Shown here: positions 1-7,747 of the stretch, piece by piece
Layout of the letters: each line of letters begins with the position of its first letter
How positions within the stretch are numbered: the stretch's first letter is position 1
Source of the DNA: CAVQGZ01 sp963714455
Lineage (GTDB): Bacteria > Actinomycetota > Actinomycetes > Jiangellales > Jiangellaceae
Direction: 5' to 3'
Length of the DNA: 64,000 nt
Assembly (NCBI GenBank): GCA_963714455.1
Contig: CAVQON010000015.1
Span: 186,001-250,000 of the forward strand
Notes under the pieces: generated by a model
Databases searched by the model: none
Told to the model about the DNA's origin: nothing
The model's input: only the letters and a program-made list of their open reading frames with translations
Program-made: the position numbers and the translations under genes

Positions 1-918
1 GACCATGCGGCTCGGGACAGCGATCACGGCCTCGACGGTGCGCACGCTGAAGTCACCCACCTGGGCAGCGACAGCACCCGGCCCGACGCGGACGGTCTCG
101 AAGGTGGGGCTCACACCGAGAAAGCCCACGGCCTCGGGGTCGCTGCACGGGTCGTTGGGGTCGGAGTAGCGCTCGGACGTCGCCAACGTGGGCCGCAGGG
201 TCTGCTCGGCTCCGTCGCGGACGACGACGACGTCCACCTGGTTGCCGCCGTTGACCCGGATCAGCGGGGTGAGCTCGTCCCAGGACTCGACGCGCTGGCC
301 CTCGAACTCGACGATCTCGTCGCCGGGCTGGAAGCCGGCCTCGGCGGCGGGGGTCACCGGGTCGTCCGGCCCGCACACGACCGGCCCGGTCTCACCCGAG
401 CTGACCGACACGACGCACTCGGAGACGGCCGAGACCGTGGTGGTCGGGGCCGACTGGCCGAAGCCCATGAGAACGATCGCGAACAGCCCGAAGCCGAGGA
501 CGACGTTCATGGCCGGGCCGCCGGCCATGATGATGGCCTTCTGCCACCAGGGCTTGGCGTAGAAGAGGCGGTCGGTGTCTTCGGCGGTCACCTCTTGCAG
601 CGCACCCTGCCGGGCGTTGTCGACCATGGACTGGAACGGCCCGGTGCTCGCTTGGCGCAGCTGGCTCGGGTCGCTGCCCGGCTCGGGCGGGAGCATGCCG
701 ACGAGACGGACGTACCCGCCGAACGGGATGGCCTTGATGCCGTACTCGGTCTCACCGCGCTGGCGCGACCAGATGGTGTTGCCGAAGCCGACCATGTACT
801 GCGTGACCTTGACGCCGAACAGCTTGGCCGGCACGAGGTGGCCGATCTCGTGCAGGGCGATCGACAGCAGCAGGCCGACGACGAAGAGCACGAAGCCGAA
901 GATGGCCAGCAGGTCCAT
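1..918 (-). CDS. rip1: Site-2 protease Rip1/RseP family (M50), C-terminus cut by window edge
   Basis: Intramembrane zinc metalloprotease that cleaves anti-sigma factors and other membrane substrates. Reading down from ATG at 918, the first transmembrane segment carries HEIGH at residues 23-27, the zinc-binding motif of M50 proteases. About 130 residues in, a second membrane segment (AIIMAGGPAMNVVLG) precedes a PDZ domain containing FQPGDEIVEFEG. Roughly 306 codons are present, and the last membrane segments with the distal LDG-type motif lie beyond position 1. The start is 3 nt after the dxr stop, so the two are almost certainly co-transcribed, as in other actinobacteria where ispG follows. 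Family assignment is firm; substrates are not visible here. Confidence 0.93.
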   Translation of the reverse strand, partial: MDLLAIFGFVLFVVGLLLSIALHEIGHLVPAKLFGVKVTQYMVGFGNTIWSRQRGETEYGIKAIPFGGYVRLVGMLPPEPGSDPSQLRQASTGPFQSMVDNARQGALQEVTAEDTDRLFYAKPWWQKAIIMAGGPAMNVVLGFGLFAIVLMGFGQSAPTTTVSAVSECVVSVSSGETGPVVCGPDDPVTPAAEAGFQPGDEIVEFEGQRVESWDELTPLIRVNGGNQVDVVVVRDGAEQTLRPTLATSERYSDPNDPCSDPEAVGFLGVSPTFETVRVGPGAVAAQVGDFSVRTVEAVIAVPSRMV

Positions 919-921
919 CGG

Positions 922-2133
922 CTACTCCCCTGTCCGTTCGCGTGCGTCGTCGACCGCCAGGATGGCGTGGCGTCGAGCCAGGTCGTCCGCCTGCTCAACG
1001 TCTTGAAGTGTCGCGACGTTCCCGATCTCGTGCGCGTCGAGAACGGCCGCGACGATGTCGACGATCGCGGTGAAGGGCAGCCTGCCGGCGAGGAAGGCCT
1101 CGACCGCGACCTCGTTGGCCGCGTTGTAGACCGCTGGGGCGGTCCCGCCGGCGGCGCCGGCCTGGCGGGCGAGGCGCACCGCGGGAAAGGCGTCGTCGTC
1201 GAGGGGGTAGAACTCCCAGCTCGTCGGGCTCGTCCAGTCACAGGCCGGAGCGGCGTCCGCGACGCGGTCGGGCCAGCCCATCGCCAAGGCGATCGGGATG
1301 CGCATGTCGGGCGGGCTGGCCTGGGCCAGCGTCGAGCCGTCGACGAACTCGACCATCGAGTGCACCACGGAGGACGGGTGGACGACGACGTCGATGGCGT
1401 CCAGCGGCACGTCGAAGAGCAGGTGGGCCTCGATGAGCTCGAGGCCCTTGTTCACGAGCGTGGCCGAGTTGGTGGTGACGAGCGGGCCCATCGACCACGT
1501 GGGGTGGGCCAGAGCCTGCTCGGGGGTCACGTCCGCGAGCTCGGCGCGGGTGCGTCCGCGGAAGGGTCCGCCGCTGGCGGTCAGGATCAGTCGGCGCACC
1601 TCGTCGGCCCGTCCCGATCGCAAGCACTGGGCCAGGGCGTTGTGCTCGCTGTCGACGGCGACGATCTGACCGGGCTTGGCCCGCTGCTTGACGACGGGGC
1701 CGCCGATGATCAGCGACTCCTTGTTGGCCAGCGCCAACGTGCTTCCGGCGTCCAGCGCCGCGAGCGTCGGCCGCAGCCCCACGGCGCCGGCCAGGCCGTT
1801 GAGCACGACGTCGGCGGGCCGACCGGCCAGCTCGGTCGCGGCGCTGGGCCCGGTGAGGATCGCCGGCAGCTCGAACTGGCCCGTCGCCCATCCGCGCTGC
1901 TGGGCCTCGGCGTAGAGGGCAAGAAGCAGGTCGCTGGCCGCCGAGGCCCTGTCGATCGCGACCACCTCGACGGCGTGGTCGAGGGCCTGTCGGGCCAGCA
2001 GCTCCGGGTTCGACCCGCCGGCAGCCAGCCCGACGACGCGAAAGCGGTCGGGGTTGCGCGCCGCGATGTCGAGTGCCTGCGTCCCGATGGAGCCCGTGGA
2101 GCCCAGCACCACCACGGTCCGCACGTCGCTCAC
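922..2133 (-). CDS. dxr: 1-deoxy-D-xylulose 5-phosphate reductoisomerase
   Basis: Second enzyme of the MEP isoprenoid pathway: NADPH-dependent conversion of DXP to MEP in the cytosol. The N-terminal Rossmann loop is VLGSTGSIGTQAL (about residues 7-19). The catalytic core shows LANKESLI, VDSEHNA and ILTASGGPF, then PTWSMG, all typical of Dxr. The GTG at 2133 is chosen because it places the nucleotide-binding loop at the very N-terminus and gives 403 aa, the usual size. The frame stays open upstream, but that extension runs into the palindromic repeat at 2191-2285 and has no family similarity. Co-directional with rip1, which starts 3 nt after its stop. Confidence 0.96.
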   Translation of the reverse strand: MSDVRTVVVLGSTGSIGTQALDIAARNPDRFRVVGLAAGGSNPELLARQALDHAVEVVAIDRASAASDLLLALYAEAQQRGWATGQFELPAILTGPSAATELAGRPADVVLNGLAGAVGLRPTLAALDAGSTLALANKESLIIGGPVVKQRAKPGQIVAVDSEHNALAQCLRSGRADEVRRLILTASGGPFRGRTRAELADVTPEQALAHPTWSMGPLVTTNSATLVNKGLELIEAHLLFDVPLDAIDVVVHPSSVVHSMVEFVDGSTLAQASPPDMRIPIALAMGWPDRVADAAPACDWTSPTSWEFYPLDDDAFPAVRLARQAGAAGGTAPAVYNAANEVAVEAFLAGRLPFTAIVDIVAAVLDAHEIGNVATLQDVEQADDLARRHAILAVDDARERTGE

Positions 2134-2190
2134 GCCCCCAGTGTCCCCCACCGGTGCGTCCTGGCGCGCCTGCGAGCCCCCCACCGAGCC

Positions 2191-2285
2191 GATCTTGGCG
2201 CTCCGGCCGCATGAGCAGACCCGCAGCCGCCGATCTTGGCGCAGGAACCGTGTGCGCACGGTCGTGCGGCTCTTCCGCCAAGATC
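2191..2285. repeat. Bipartite palindromic element, left copy
   Basis: Outer arms GATCTTGGCG (2191-2200) and CGCCAAGATC (2276-2285) are perfect complements. Inside them, after exactly 5 nt on each side, come GCCGCAT (2206-2212) and GTGCGGC (2264-2270), complementary with one G-T pair. A further direct copy of GATCTTGGCG sits at 2232-2241. The architecture 10-5-7...7-5-10 is identical to that of the copy at 3265-3318, although the interior is longer here (about 51 nt against 10). It fills much of the 231-nt gap between dxr and the DUF559 gene. No other copy with this architecture was seen in the window. Confidence 0.85.
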
Positions 2286-2364
2286 ACGCTCGCGGGAGTG
2301 CAGCCTGCGCTCGGCTGTGGACAGCGCTGACGCGCGAGGTCCGATCGCGGGCACTCTCGCCGTC

Positions 2365-3288
2365 GTGCCCTACCGCGCCCCCATTCCGGACGAGCTGCGC
2401 GGCCGTCCGTTCACCGCGGCGATGGCTGAGCGCGCCGGCGTCCCGAGCCGGCGCCTGCGCAACAGCAGCTACCGGCGGATGTACCGGGACGTCTACGTGG
2501 TTGCCAGCGAACCCGAGTGCCTGCACCTGCGCTGCCAGGCGGCGCTGCTCGCTCTCCCGCCTGGGTCGGCGCTGAGCCATGACTCCGTGCTGGAGGTGAC
2601 CGGGCTCTGCGATGGCGAGCCGGGTGGGGTCGTCCACGTCTCCACGCAGCCGGGCACGTGGCGACCCCGCACTCAGCCGGGACTCGTGGTCCACGAACGC
2701 TCGGACGCGTTCACCGTGGTCACGGCGCAGGGTCTGCCCGCTACCGGGCCGGCGCGCACTCTCGTGGACGTCGCACCGTCGCGCACGCCGGACGAGCTGG
2801 TCGTCGTCAGCGACCACCTGCTGCGCAGGATGGGCGGCCTGGACGCCATGGTGGCCGGTTTGGCCGCTGAGGCAGGACGCCGACACGTACGTCAGGCCCG
2901 AGAGGCCGTCACCCGGTCGCGTGAGGGTGTCGACTCGCCGCCAGAGACCTGGCTGCGCCTGGCCATCGTGGCGCACGGGCTTCCGGAGCCCGAGGTCAAC
3001 CTGCTGGTGAAGGACCGGGCCGGAGAATGGCTGGGACGCTCGGAGCTGGGCTATCGGCGGTTTCGGATCCTCATCCAGTACGAGGGTGACGACCACCGCA
3101 CGAACCCTCGCCGCTGGCGGCAAGACATCGCCCGAGACGAGTCCTACATGGACGAGGACTGGCGCGTGCTGCGGGCGACCGCCGACGACGTCAACCGTCC
3201 ACGGAACTTCTGCAACCGCGTGGAGCGCGAGATCGAACGCGCCATCCGTCGCCAGACCCCTCGCGATCTTGGCGGTACCGCCGCATAG
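2365..3288 (+). CDS. DUF559 / AbiEi-like protein with Vsr-type endonuclease-like C-terminus
   Basis: A 307-aa protein of a family abundant in actinobacteria. The N-terminal half resembles AbiEi-type winged-helix proteins (GVPSRRLRNSSYRRMYRDVYV, about residues 26-46, opening the domain). The C-terminal 100 residues match the DUF559/Vsr-like nuclease fold: SPPETWLRLAIV, then LGRSELGYRRFRILIQYEG, then DWRVLRATADDV. The acidic residue usually given as Asp in the first core strand is Glu here (SELGY), and the common EYEG is QYEG, so activity is uncertain. GTG at 2365 is preferred because upstream codons lie in the repeat. The last seven codons (DLGGTAA) and the stop are encoded inside the right palindrome. 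The gene stands alone between dxr and gabD with matching palindromes on both sides. Function unknown; it could be a domesticated or mobile nuclease. Confidence 0.8.
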   Translation: MPYRAPIPDELRGRPFTAAMAERAGVPSRRLRNSSYRRMYRDVYVVASEPECLHLRCQAALLALPPGSALSHDSVLEVTGLCDGEPGGVVHVSTQPGTWRPRTQPGLVVHERSDAFTVVTAQGLPATGPARTLVDVAPSRTPDELVVVSDHLLRRMGGLDAMVAGLAAEAGRRHVRQAREAVTRSREGVDSPPETWLRLAIVAHGLPEPEVNLLVKDRAGEWLGRSELGYRRFRILIQYEGDDHRTNPRRWRQDIARDESYMDEDWRVLRATADDVNRPRNFCNRVEREIERAIRRQTPRDLGGTAA

Positions 3289-3318
3289 CCGAGCCCATGC
3301 GGCCACAGCGCCAAGATC
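3265..3318. repeat. Bipartite palindromic element, right copy
   Basis: GATCTTGGCG (3265-3274), 5 nt, GCCGCAT (3280-3286), 10-nt loop, ATGCGGC (3297-3303), 5 nt, CGCCAAGATC (3309-3318). Both stems pair perfectly, 10 bp and 7 bp. The TAG stop of the DUF559 gene (3286-3288) lies at the edge of the loop, so the repeat both encodes the protein's C-terminus and forms its 3' hairpin. In both copies the right arm continues with ACGC. The structure resembles REP-type extragenic palindromes but does not match any named family I know. Confidence 0.88.
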
Positions 3319-3327
3319 ACGCGCCGC

Positions 3328-3385
3328 GGGGCGGGGTTGGGCGGGGGTTGGGCGGGGGCGGGGGGCGGGGGGCGGGGCGGGGGGG
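3328..3385. repeat. G-run tract with quadruplex potential
   Basis: About 58 nt of almost pure G on the plus strand, with ten runs of three to seven G separated by one or two bases (C or TT). It ends on the base immediately before the gabD stop codon (3386-3388). RNA from the DUF559 gene would be G-rich here and could form a quadruplex; gabD mRNA would be C-rich. It may act as a transcription barrier between the two convergent genes, but that is inference. Confidence 0.8.
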
Positions 3386-4873
3386 CTACAGGCCGCCTAT
3401 GCCTACGTACTTGGTCTCGAGGTACTCGGCTATGCCTTCGCGGCCTCCCTCGCGGCCGAAGCCGGACGCCTTGACGCCGCCGAACGGGGCAGCCGGGTTG
3501 GAGATGACGCCGGCGTTCAGCGCGACCATCCCCGACTCGAGCGCCTCGCTGACCCGAAGGCCACGGGCCAGGTCTTGGGTGAACGCGTACGCGATCAGCC
3601 CGAACTCCGAGCCGTTGGCCATGGCCAGGGCCTCGTCCTCGGAGGAGAACCGGATCACCGGGGCCACCGGCCCGAAGATCTCCTCGTGCCCGACGCGCGC
3701 ATCCGGCGGGACGTCGGCCAGCACCGTCGGCGCGACGAAGAAGCCCGGTCCGTCGACCGCCGCTCCCCCGGTCAGCACCCGTGCGCCCCGGTCGGTCGCG
3801 TCGGCGACCAGGGCCAGGATGTCGGCCCGCGCCTTCTCGGTGATCACCGGGCCGACCTGGACGCTCTCGTCCACGCCGCGGCCGACGGTCATGTCGCCGA
3901 GCCGCTCGGCCAGCCGGGAGGAGAACTCCTCGGCCACCTCGTCGGCCACCAAGAACCGGTTGGCCGCCGTGCACGCCTCGCCGATGTTGCGCATCTTCGC
4001 CTGGACGGCCCCCTCCACGGCGGCGTCGAGGTCGGCGTCGGCGAACACGAGGAACGGGGCGTTGCCGCCGAGCTCCATCGACACCCGCAGCAAACGCTCC
4101 GCCGACTGCTCCACGAGCCGCTGGCCCACCGACGTCGAGCCGGTGAACGAGAGCTTGCGCGCCCGTCCGTCCCGGATGAGCGGCTCCATCACCGCACCGG
4201 ACGACCGGGTCGTCACCACGTTCAGCACGCCGTCGGGCAGCCCGGCCTCGGCCATGATCCCGGCGAGTGCCAGCATCGACAGCGGGGTCTCAGCGGCCGG
4301 CTTGATCACCATGGTGCAGCCCGCGGCGACCGCCGGCCCGATCTTGCGCGTGCCCATGGCCATCGGGAAGTTCCACGGCGTGATGAGCACGCACGGCCCG
4401 ACCGGCTGCTGCATCGTGAGGATGCGCTTGTCACCGGCCGGGGCCACTCGGTAGTCCCCGTGGATGCGCACCGCCTCCTCGGCGAACCACCGGAAGAACT
4501 CCGCGGCGTACACGATCTCCCCGCGCGACTCCGCGATCGGCTTGCCCATCTCCAGCGTCATGAGCAGGGCCAGGTCGTCCAGGCGCTCGTGCAGCAGCTC
4601 GAACGCCCGCCGCAGGATCTCGCTGCGCTCGCGCGGGGCGACGCGCGCCCACCCGGGTTGGGCAGCGACCGCGGCGTCCAGGGCCGCGACCCCGTCGGCC
4701 GGCGTTGCGTTGGCGACCTCGGTGAGCGCGAGCCCGGTGGACGGGTCGTGCACCTCGAACGTGGTGCCCTCACTCGACGCGACCCACTGCCCACCGATGA
4801 AGAGCCCGTTCGGCACCCCGTCGAGCACTGCCTTCTCGCGTGCGACACCCTCGCTGTGACCGTCTGTCGCCAT
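3386..4873 (-). CDS. gabD: Succinate-semialdehyde dehydrogenase, NAD(P)-dependent
   Basis: Oxidises succinic semialdehyde, the product of GABA transamination, to succinate. The aldehyde dehydrogenase fold spans the full 495 aa: PWNFPMAMGTRKIGPAVAAG in the cofactor domain, FTGSTSVGQ, catalytic base in ELGGNAPF, nucleophilic Cys in GEACTAANR, and the closing EEIFGPV and PFGGVKASGFGREGG motifs. The last motif is typical of GabD/succinate-semialdehyde enzymes. Start ATG at 4873 has a GA-rich stretch upstream. It is divergent from gabT across 95 nt, which must hold both promoters. The gene ends directly against the G tract. Another semialdehyde as true substrate cannot be excluded. Confidence 0.88.
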   Translation of the reverse strand: MATDGHSEGVAREKAVLDGVPNGLFIGGQWVASSEGTTFEVHDPSTGLALTEVANATPADGVAALDAAVAAQPGWARVAPRERSEILRRAFELLHERLDDLALLMTLEMGKPIAESRGEIVYAAEFFRWFAEEAVRIHGDYRVAPAGDKRILTMQQPVGPCVLITPWNFPMAMGTRKIGPAVAAGCTMVIKPAAETPLSMLALAGIMAEAGLPDGVLNVVTTRSSGAVMEPLIRDGRARKLSFTGSTSVGQRLVEQSAERLLRVSMELGGNAPFLVFADADLDAAVEGAVQAKMRNIGEACTAANRFLVADEVAEEFSSRLAERLGDMTVGRGVDESVQVGPVITEKARADILALVADATDRGARVLTGGAAVDGPGFFVAPTVLADVPPDARVGHEEIFGPVAPVIRFSSEDEALAMANGSEFGLIAYAFTQDLARGLRVSEALESGMVALNAGVISNPAAPFGGVKASGFGREGGREGIAEYLETKYVGIGGL

Positions 4874-4968
4874 GTGTTCCGTCCTCGCTGCGTCCCTGCG
4901 TAGCGACCCCTGGTGGGCCCTGGTGCGGACGCTATCGCGCCGCTCTGGTCGGCCTTACGCTTGCGCCC

Positions 4969-6297
4969 ATGAGCAGCATCCCGCAGCAGCGCCGCCTGGT
5001 CACCGAGATCCCCGGCCCCCGGTCCCGCGAGCTGGCGCAACGCAAGTCAGCCGCCGTCGCGCGCGGCATCGGCACGACGCTGCCGGCCTACGTCGTCGCC
5101 GCCGGTGGAGCGATCCTGCTCGACGCCGACGACAACCAGCTGATCGACTTCGGCTCGGGCATCGCCGTCACCAACGTGGGCCATGCCGCGCCGCGGGTGG
5201 TCAACCAGATCACCGACCAGGCCGACTCGTTCCTGCACACCTGCTTCATGGTCACCCCCTACGAGGGGTACGTCGCGGTGTGCGAGCAGCTCAACCGGCT
5301 GACCCCCGGCACCCACGAGAAGCGCTCGGCCCTGTTCAACTCCGGCGCCGAGGCGGTGGAGAACGCCGTCAAGATCGCCCGTGCGTTCACCGGCAAGCCG
5401 GCGGTCGCCGTGTTCGACCACGCCTACCACGGACGCACCAACCTGACGATGGCGCTGACGGCGAAGTCGATGCCCTACAAGCACTCGTTCGGGCCGTTCG
5501 CGCCCGAGGTCTACCGGGTGCCCATGAGCTACCCGTTCCGCGAGCCCGTGCCGATCTCAGGGGTCGAGGCGGCCGAGCGGGCCATCAGCATGCTGGAGAA
5601 GCAGGTGGGTGCGGCGACGCTGGCGGCGGTCGTGATCGAGCCGATCCAGGGCGAGGGCGGGTTCGTCGTCCCGGCCGACGGCTTCATGCCGCGGCTGTCG
5701 CAGTGGTGCACCGACAACGACGTCCTGCTCGTCGCCGACGAGATCCAGACCGGCTTCGGACGCACCGGTGAGTGGTTCGCCTGCGACCACGAAGGCGTCG
5801 TCCCCGACCTGATCACGGTGGCCAAGGGCATCGCCGGGGGCATGCCGCTGGCCGGGGTCACCGGACGTGCCGACGTCATGGACGCCGCCCACGTCGGGGG
5901 GCTCGGCGGAACCTACGGCGGCAACCCGGTCGCCTGCGCAGCGGCCATGGGCGCCATCGAGACGATCGAGCAGGACGGGCTGATCTCCCGCGCGCGGCAC
6001 ATCGAGTCGGTGATGCGCCCGCAGCTGGAGAAGATGGCCGCCGACCACCCGTCCATCGGCGACGTGCGCGGACGCGGCGCCATGATCGCCGTCGAGCTCG
6101 TGGCGCCGGGGACGACCACGCCGGATGCCGCGCTGGCCGCTGCCGTGGCCGGCCACTGCCACCGCAACGGCCTGGTGACCCTCACCTGCGGCACGTTCGG
6201 CAACGTGCTGCGCTTCTTGCCGCCGCTGGTCATCTCCGACGAGCTGCTCGACGAGGGTCTGAGCATCATCGAGCAGGCCTTCGCCGCCCAGGCGTGA
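4969..6297 (+). CDS. gabT: 4-aminobutyrate--2-oxoglutarate aminotransferase
   Basis: Class-III PLP-dependent aminotransferase, 442 aa, moving the amino group of GABA to 2-oxoglutarate and yielding succinic semialdehyde for GabD. Visible landmarks are NSGAEAVENAVKIAR (cofactor phosphate loop), DHAYHGRTNLTMALT, IEPIQGEGGFVVP, and VADEIQTGFGRTGEWFA with the PLP-ring Asp. The Schiff-base Lys lies in TVAKGIAGGMPLAG. ATG at 4969 gives an N-terminus beginning MSSIPQQRRLVTEIPGP, typical of actinobacterial GabT; the longer open frame upstream lies in the shared gabD/gabT promoter gap. With gabD and the patD/pot operon it completes a putrescine to succinate route. Confidence 0.9.
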   Translation: MSSIPQQRRLVTEIPGPRSRELAQRKSAAVARGIGTTLPAYVVAAGGAILLDADDNQLIDFGSGIAVTNVGHAAPRVVNQITDQADSFLHTCFMVTPYEGYVAVCEQLNRLTPGTHEKRSALFNSGAEAVENAVKIARAFTGKPAVAVFDHAYHGRTNLTMALTAKSMPYKHSFGPFAPEVYRVPMSYPFREPVPISGVEAAERAISMLEKQVGAATLAAVVIEPIQGEGGFVVPADGFMPRLSQWCTDNDVLLVADEIQTGFGRTGEWFACDHEGVVPDLITVAKGIAGGMPLAGVTGRADVMDAAHVGGLGGTYGGNPVACAAAMGAIETIEQDGLISRARHIESVMRPQLEKMAADHPSIGDVRGRGAMIAVELVAPGTTTPDAALAAAVAGHCHRNGLVTLTCGTFGNVLRFLPPLVISDELLDEGLSIIEQAFAAQA

Positions 6298-6312
6298 GCC
6301 AGGGGTGCGCCG

Positions 6313-7527
6313 CTACGGCGTGCGCTCCTGCACCACCCACTCCTGCCCGTAGCCCGAGCTGAGCAGGTCGAGGAACGGGACCGCGTCGAACGCCTCGGGG
6401 CCGAGCACCCCGGCCCCTGACCATGCGTCCTCGGCAAGCAGCTCCAGCGCGACCGACGGACCGAGCGCGGTCTGCCACACGACGGCCTGCGAGCCCCACT
6501 CGGCCATCGCCTGCTCGTTCTCGGCGAGGTGGTAGAGGTAGACGTCGCGCGGCTCGCCGTTCTTGCCGGTGCCGCGCACCCACAGCCCGGCACACGTCAC
6601 GCCGGTCATCCGGTCGCCGAGCGCCGCCGGGTCGGGGAGCACGGCCGCCACCACGTCGCGCGGGCTGACGAAGGCGTCGGCGACGCGGACCTTCTCGGTG
6701 CGGTCGAGGCCCAGCTTGTGCAGGGTGCGCAGCACCTCGATGAACTCGTCGCCGAGGCCGAACTTGAAGGTGACCCGTCCGGCGTCCACCCAGCGCGGCA
6801 TCAGCAGCACCTCTTCGTGCTCCACGTTGACGCACTCCACCGGACCGATTCCGCCAGGGAAGTCGAACACCTCCGGCTCGCTGAACGGCTCAGTGGTGAA
6901 CCAGCCGCGCTCGGCCTCCCAGATCACCGGCGGGTTGAGGCACTCCTCGATCGTGGTCCAGATCGAGAAAGTCGGCGCGAAGTCGTACCCGGCGATCTCG
7001 AGGTTGGACGCGTCGCGCACCCCCATCTCGTCGATGGAGGTGAACAGGTGGTCGGACGCGTACCGCGCGAACACGTCGGCCAGCCCCGGCTCGACGCCCA
7101 TGCCGACCAGCGCGAGACGCCCGGAGTCGGCCCACGCGCCGGACTGCGCCAGCTGCTCGTCGCCCAGCTTGACGCCGCACTTCTCATACGGCGCGTCGGG
7201 GTGCGGGCTGGACAGGCTCATCGCGGTGTCGAGGTAGTCGGCGCCGGCGACGAACGCACCCTCGAAGATCGACAGCACGAAGCGGGGGTCGACGGCGTTC
7301 AGCACGTGGGTGATGTCATGGGCGCGGCACACGCCGGCAACCGCGTGCGAGTCGGACGCGTCGATCTGGGCGGCGACGAAGCCCGACTGGCCGATCCGGT
7401 CCACCACGGCGCGGGCACGGTCAAGGGTGTAGTCGGCGACGACGACGCGATCGGCGAAACCACGCCGGGCCAGGATCAGCGCGGTCGCCGAACCCACGCC
7501 TCCCGCTCCCACGATGAGAACACGCAT
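6313..7527 (-). CDS. Saccharopine dehydrogenase family protein
   Basis: NAD(P)-binding oxidoreductase of about 404 aa. The Rossmann loop MRVLIVGAGGVGSATALILARR opens the protein and supports ATG at 7527 over the ATG four codons upstream. Mid-protein segments (ALVGMGVEPGLADVFARYA, IWEAERGWFTTEPFSEPE) are typical of the saccharopine/carboxynorspermidine dehydrogenase superfamily. Its position beside gabT suggests amino-acid or polyamine metabolism, but the substrate cannot be read from the sequence. It is convergent with gabT and divergent from the 38-aa Cys-rich gene. The palindromic operator at 7550-7565 lies only 22 nt upstream of this start, so both genes may respond to it. Confidence 0.8.
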   Translation of the reverse strand: MRVLIVGAGGVGSATALILARRGFADRVVVADYTLDRARAVVDRIGQSGFVAAQIDASDSHAVAGVCRAHDITHVLNAVDPRFVLSIFEGAFVAGADYLDTAMSLSSPHPDAPYEKCGVKLGDEQLAQSGAWADSGRLALVGMGVEPGLADVFARYASDHLFTSIDEMGVRDASNLEIAGYDFAPTFSIWTTIEECLNPPVIWEAERGWFTTEPFSEPEVFDFPGGIGPVECVNVEHEEVLLMPRWVDAGRVTFKFGLGDEFIEVLRTLHKLGLDRTEKVRVADAFVSPRDVVAAVLPDPAALGDRMTGVTCAGLWVRGTGKNGEPRDVYLYHLAENEQAMAEWGSQAVVWQTALGPSVALELLAEDAWSGAGVLGPEAFDAVPFLDLLSSGYGQEWVVQERTP

Positions 7528-7541
7528 GGCTCGGAACATAG

Positions 7542-7568
7542 TTGCTCAGATACCCCCGGGGGTATACA
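7542..7568 (+). promoter_or_regulatory. Promoter with CsoR/RcnR-type operator in the spacer
   Basis: A perfect 16-nt palindrome, ATACCCCCGGGGGTAT, lies at 7550-7565. It fits the C-run/G-run operators of the CsoR family (copper, nickel or persulfide sensors), which bind TACCC-GGGTA type inverted repeats. It lies between a -35-like TTGCTC (7542-7547) and a -10-like TATACA (7563-7568) at 15-nt spacing, where bound repressor would block polymerase. The 38-aa Cys-rich gene begins 45 nt downstream. No csoR gene is present in the window. Confidence 0.65.
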
Positions 7569-7612
7569 GTTGTCGCAACGACACCCCACGTCACCCCTGC
7601 GAGGAGACCATC

Positions 7613-7729
7613 ATGTGCAGCCCTGCCGTGTGCCCGAAGTGCCGGAAGATGACCTACTCCGGCTGCGGGATGCATGTCGACCAGATCTTCGCCGGAGTCC
7701 CGCGCGAGCGCCGCTGCACCTGCCGCTGA
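7613..7729 (+). CDS. 38-aa cysteine-rich small protein, probable metal binder
   Basis: A 38-codon gene with ATG at 7613 preceded by GAGGAG at 7601-7606, good ribosome-binding spacing. The protein begins MCSPAVCPKCRKMTYSGCG and ends RRCTCR. It has six cysteines (2, 7, 10, 18, 35, 37) and one histidine (21), including a CPKC pair and a terminal CTC. No signal peptide or membrane segment. The Cys/His content and the CsoR-like operator upstream suggest a copper or zinc buffer or a thiol-sensing peptide; this is inference. Similar tiny actinobacterial proteins starting MC-P-C--C-K-T--GCG exist in my memory of genomes, without known function. Usually missed by gene callers because of its length. 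Confidence 0.75.
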   Translation: MCSPAVCPKCRKMTYSGCGMHVDQIFAGVPRERRCTCR

Positions 7730-7747
7730 GCCGAACCGGCTGACGCG

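Noticed and set aside
595..2214. Long plus-strand open frame over dxr and rip1
   Set aside because: High-GC shadow of the minus-strand genes, with no domain similarity and Arg/Gly/His-rich composition. The same applies to plus-strand frames over 26196-27911 and 45485-47833.
2236..2364. N-terminal extension of the DUF559 gene from ATG 2236
   Set aside because: It translates the palindromic repeat and has no family similarity; GTG 2365 gives the expected N-terminus.
3328..3385. CRISPR or minisatellite array
   Set aside because: No regular unit or spacer; only irregular G runs.
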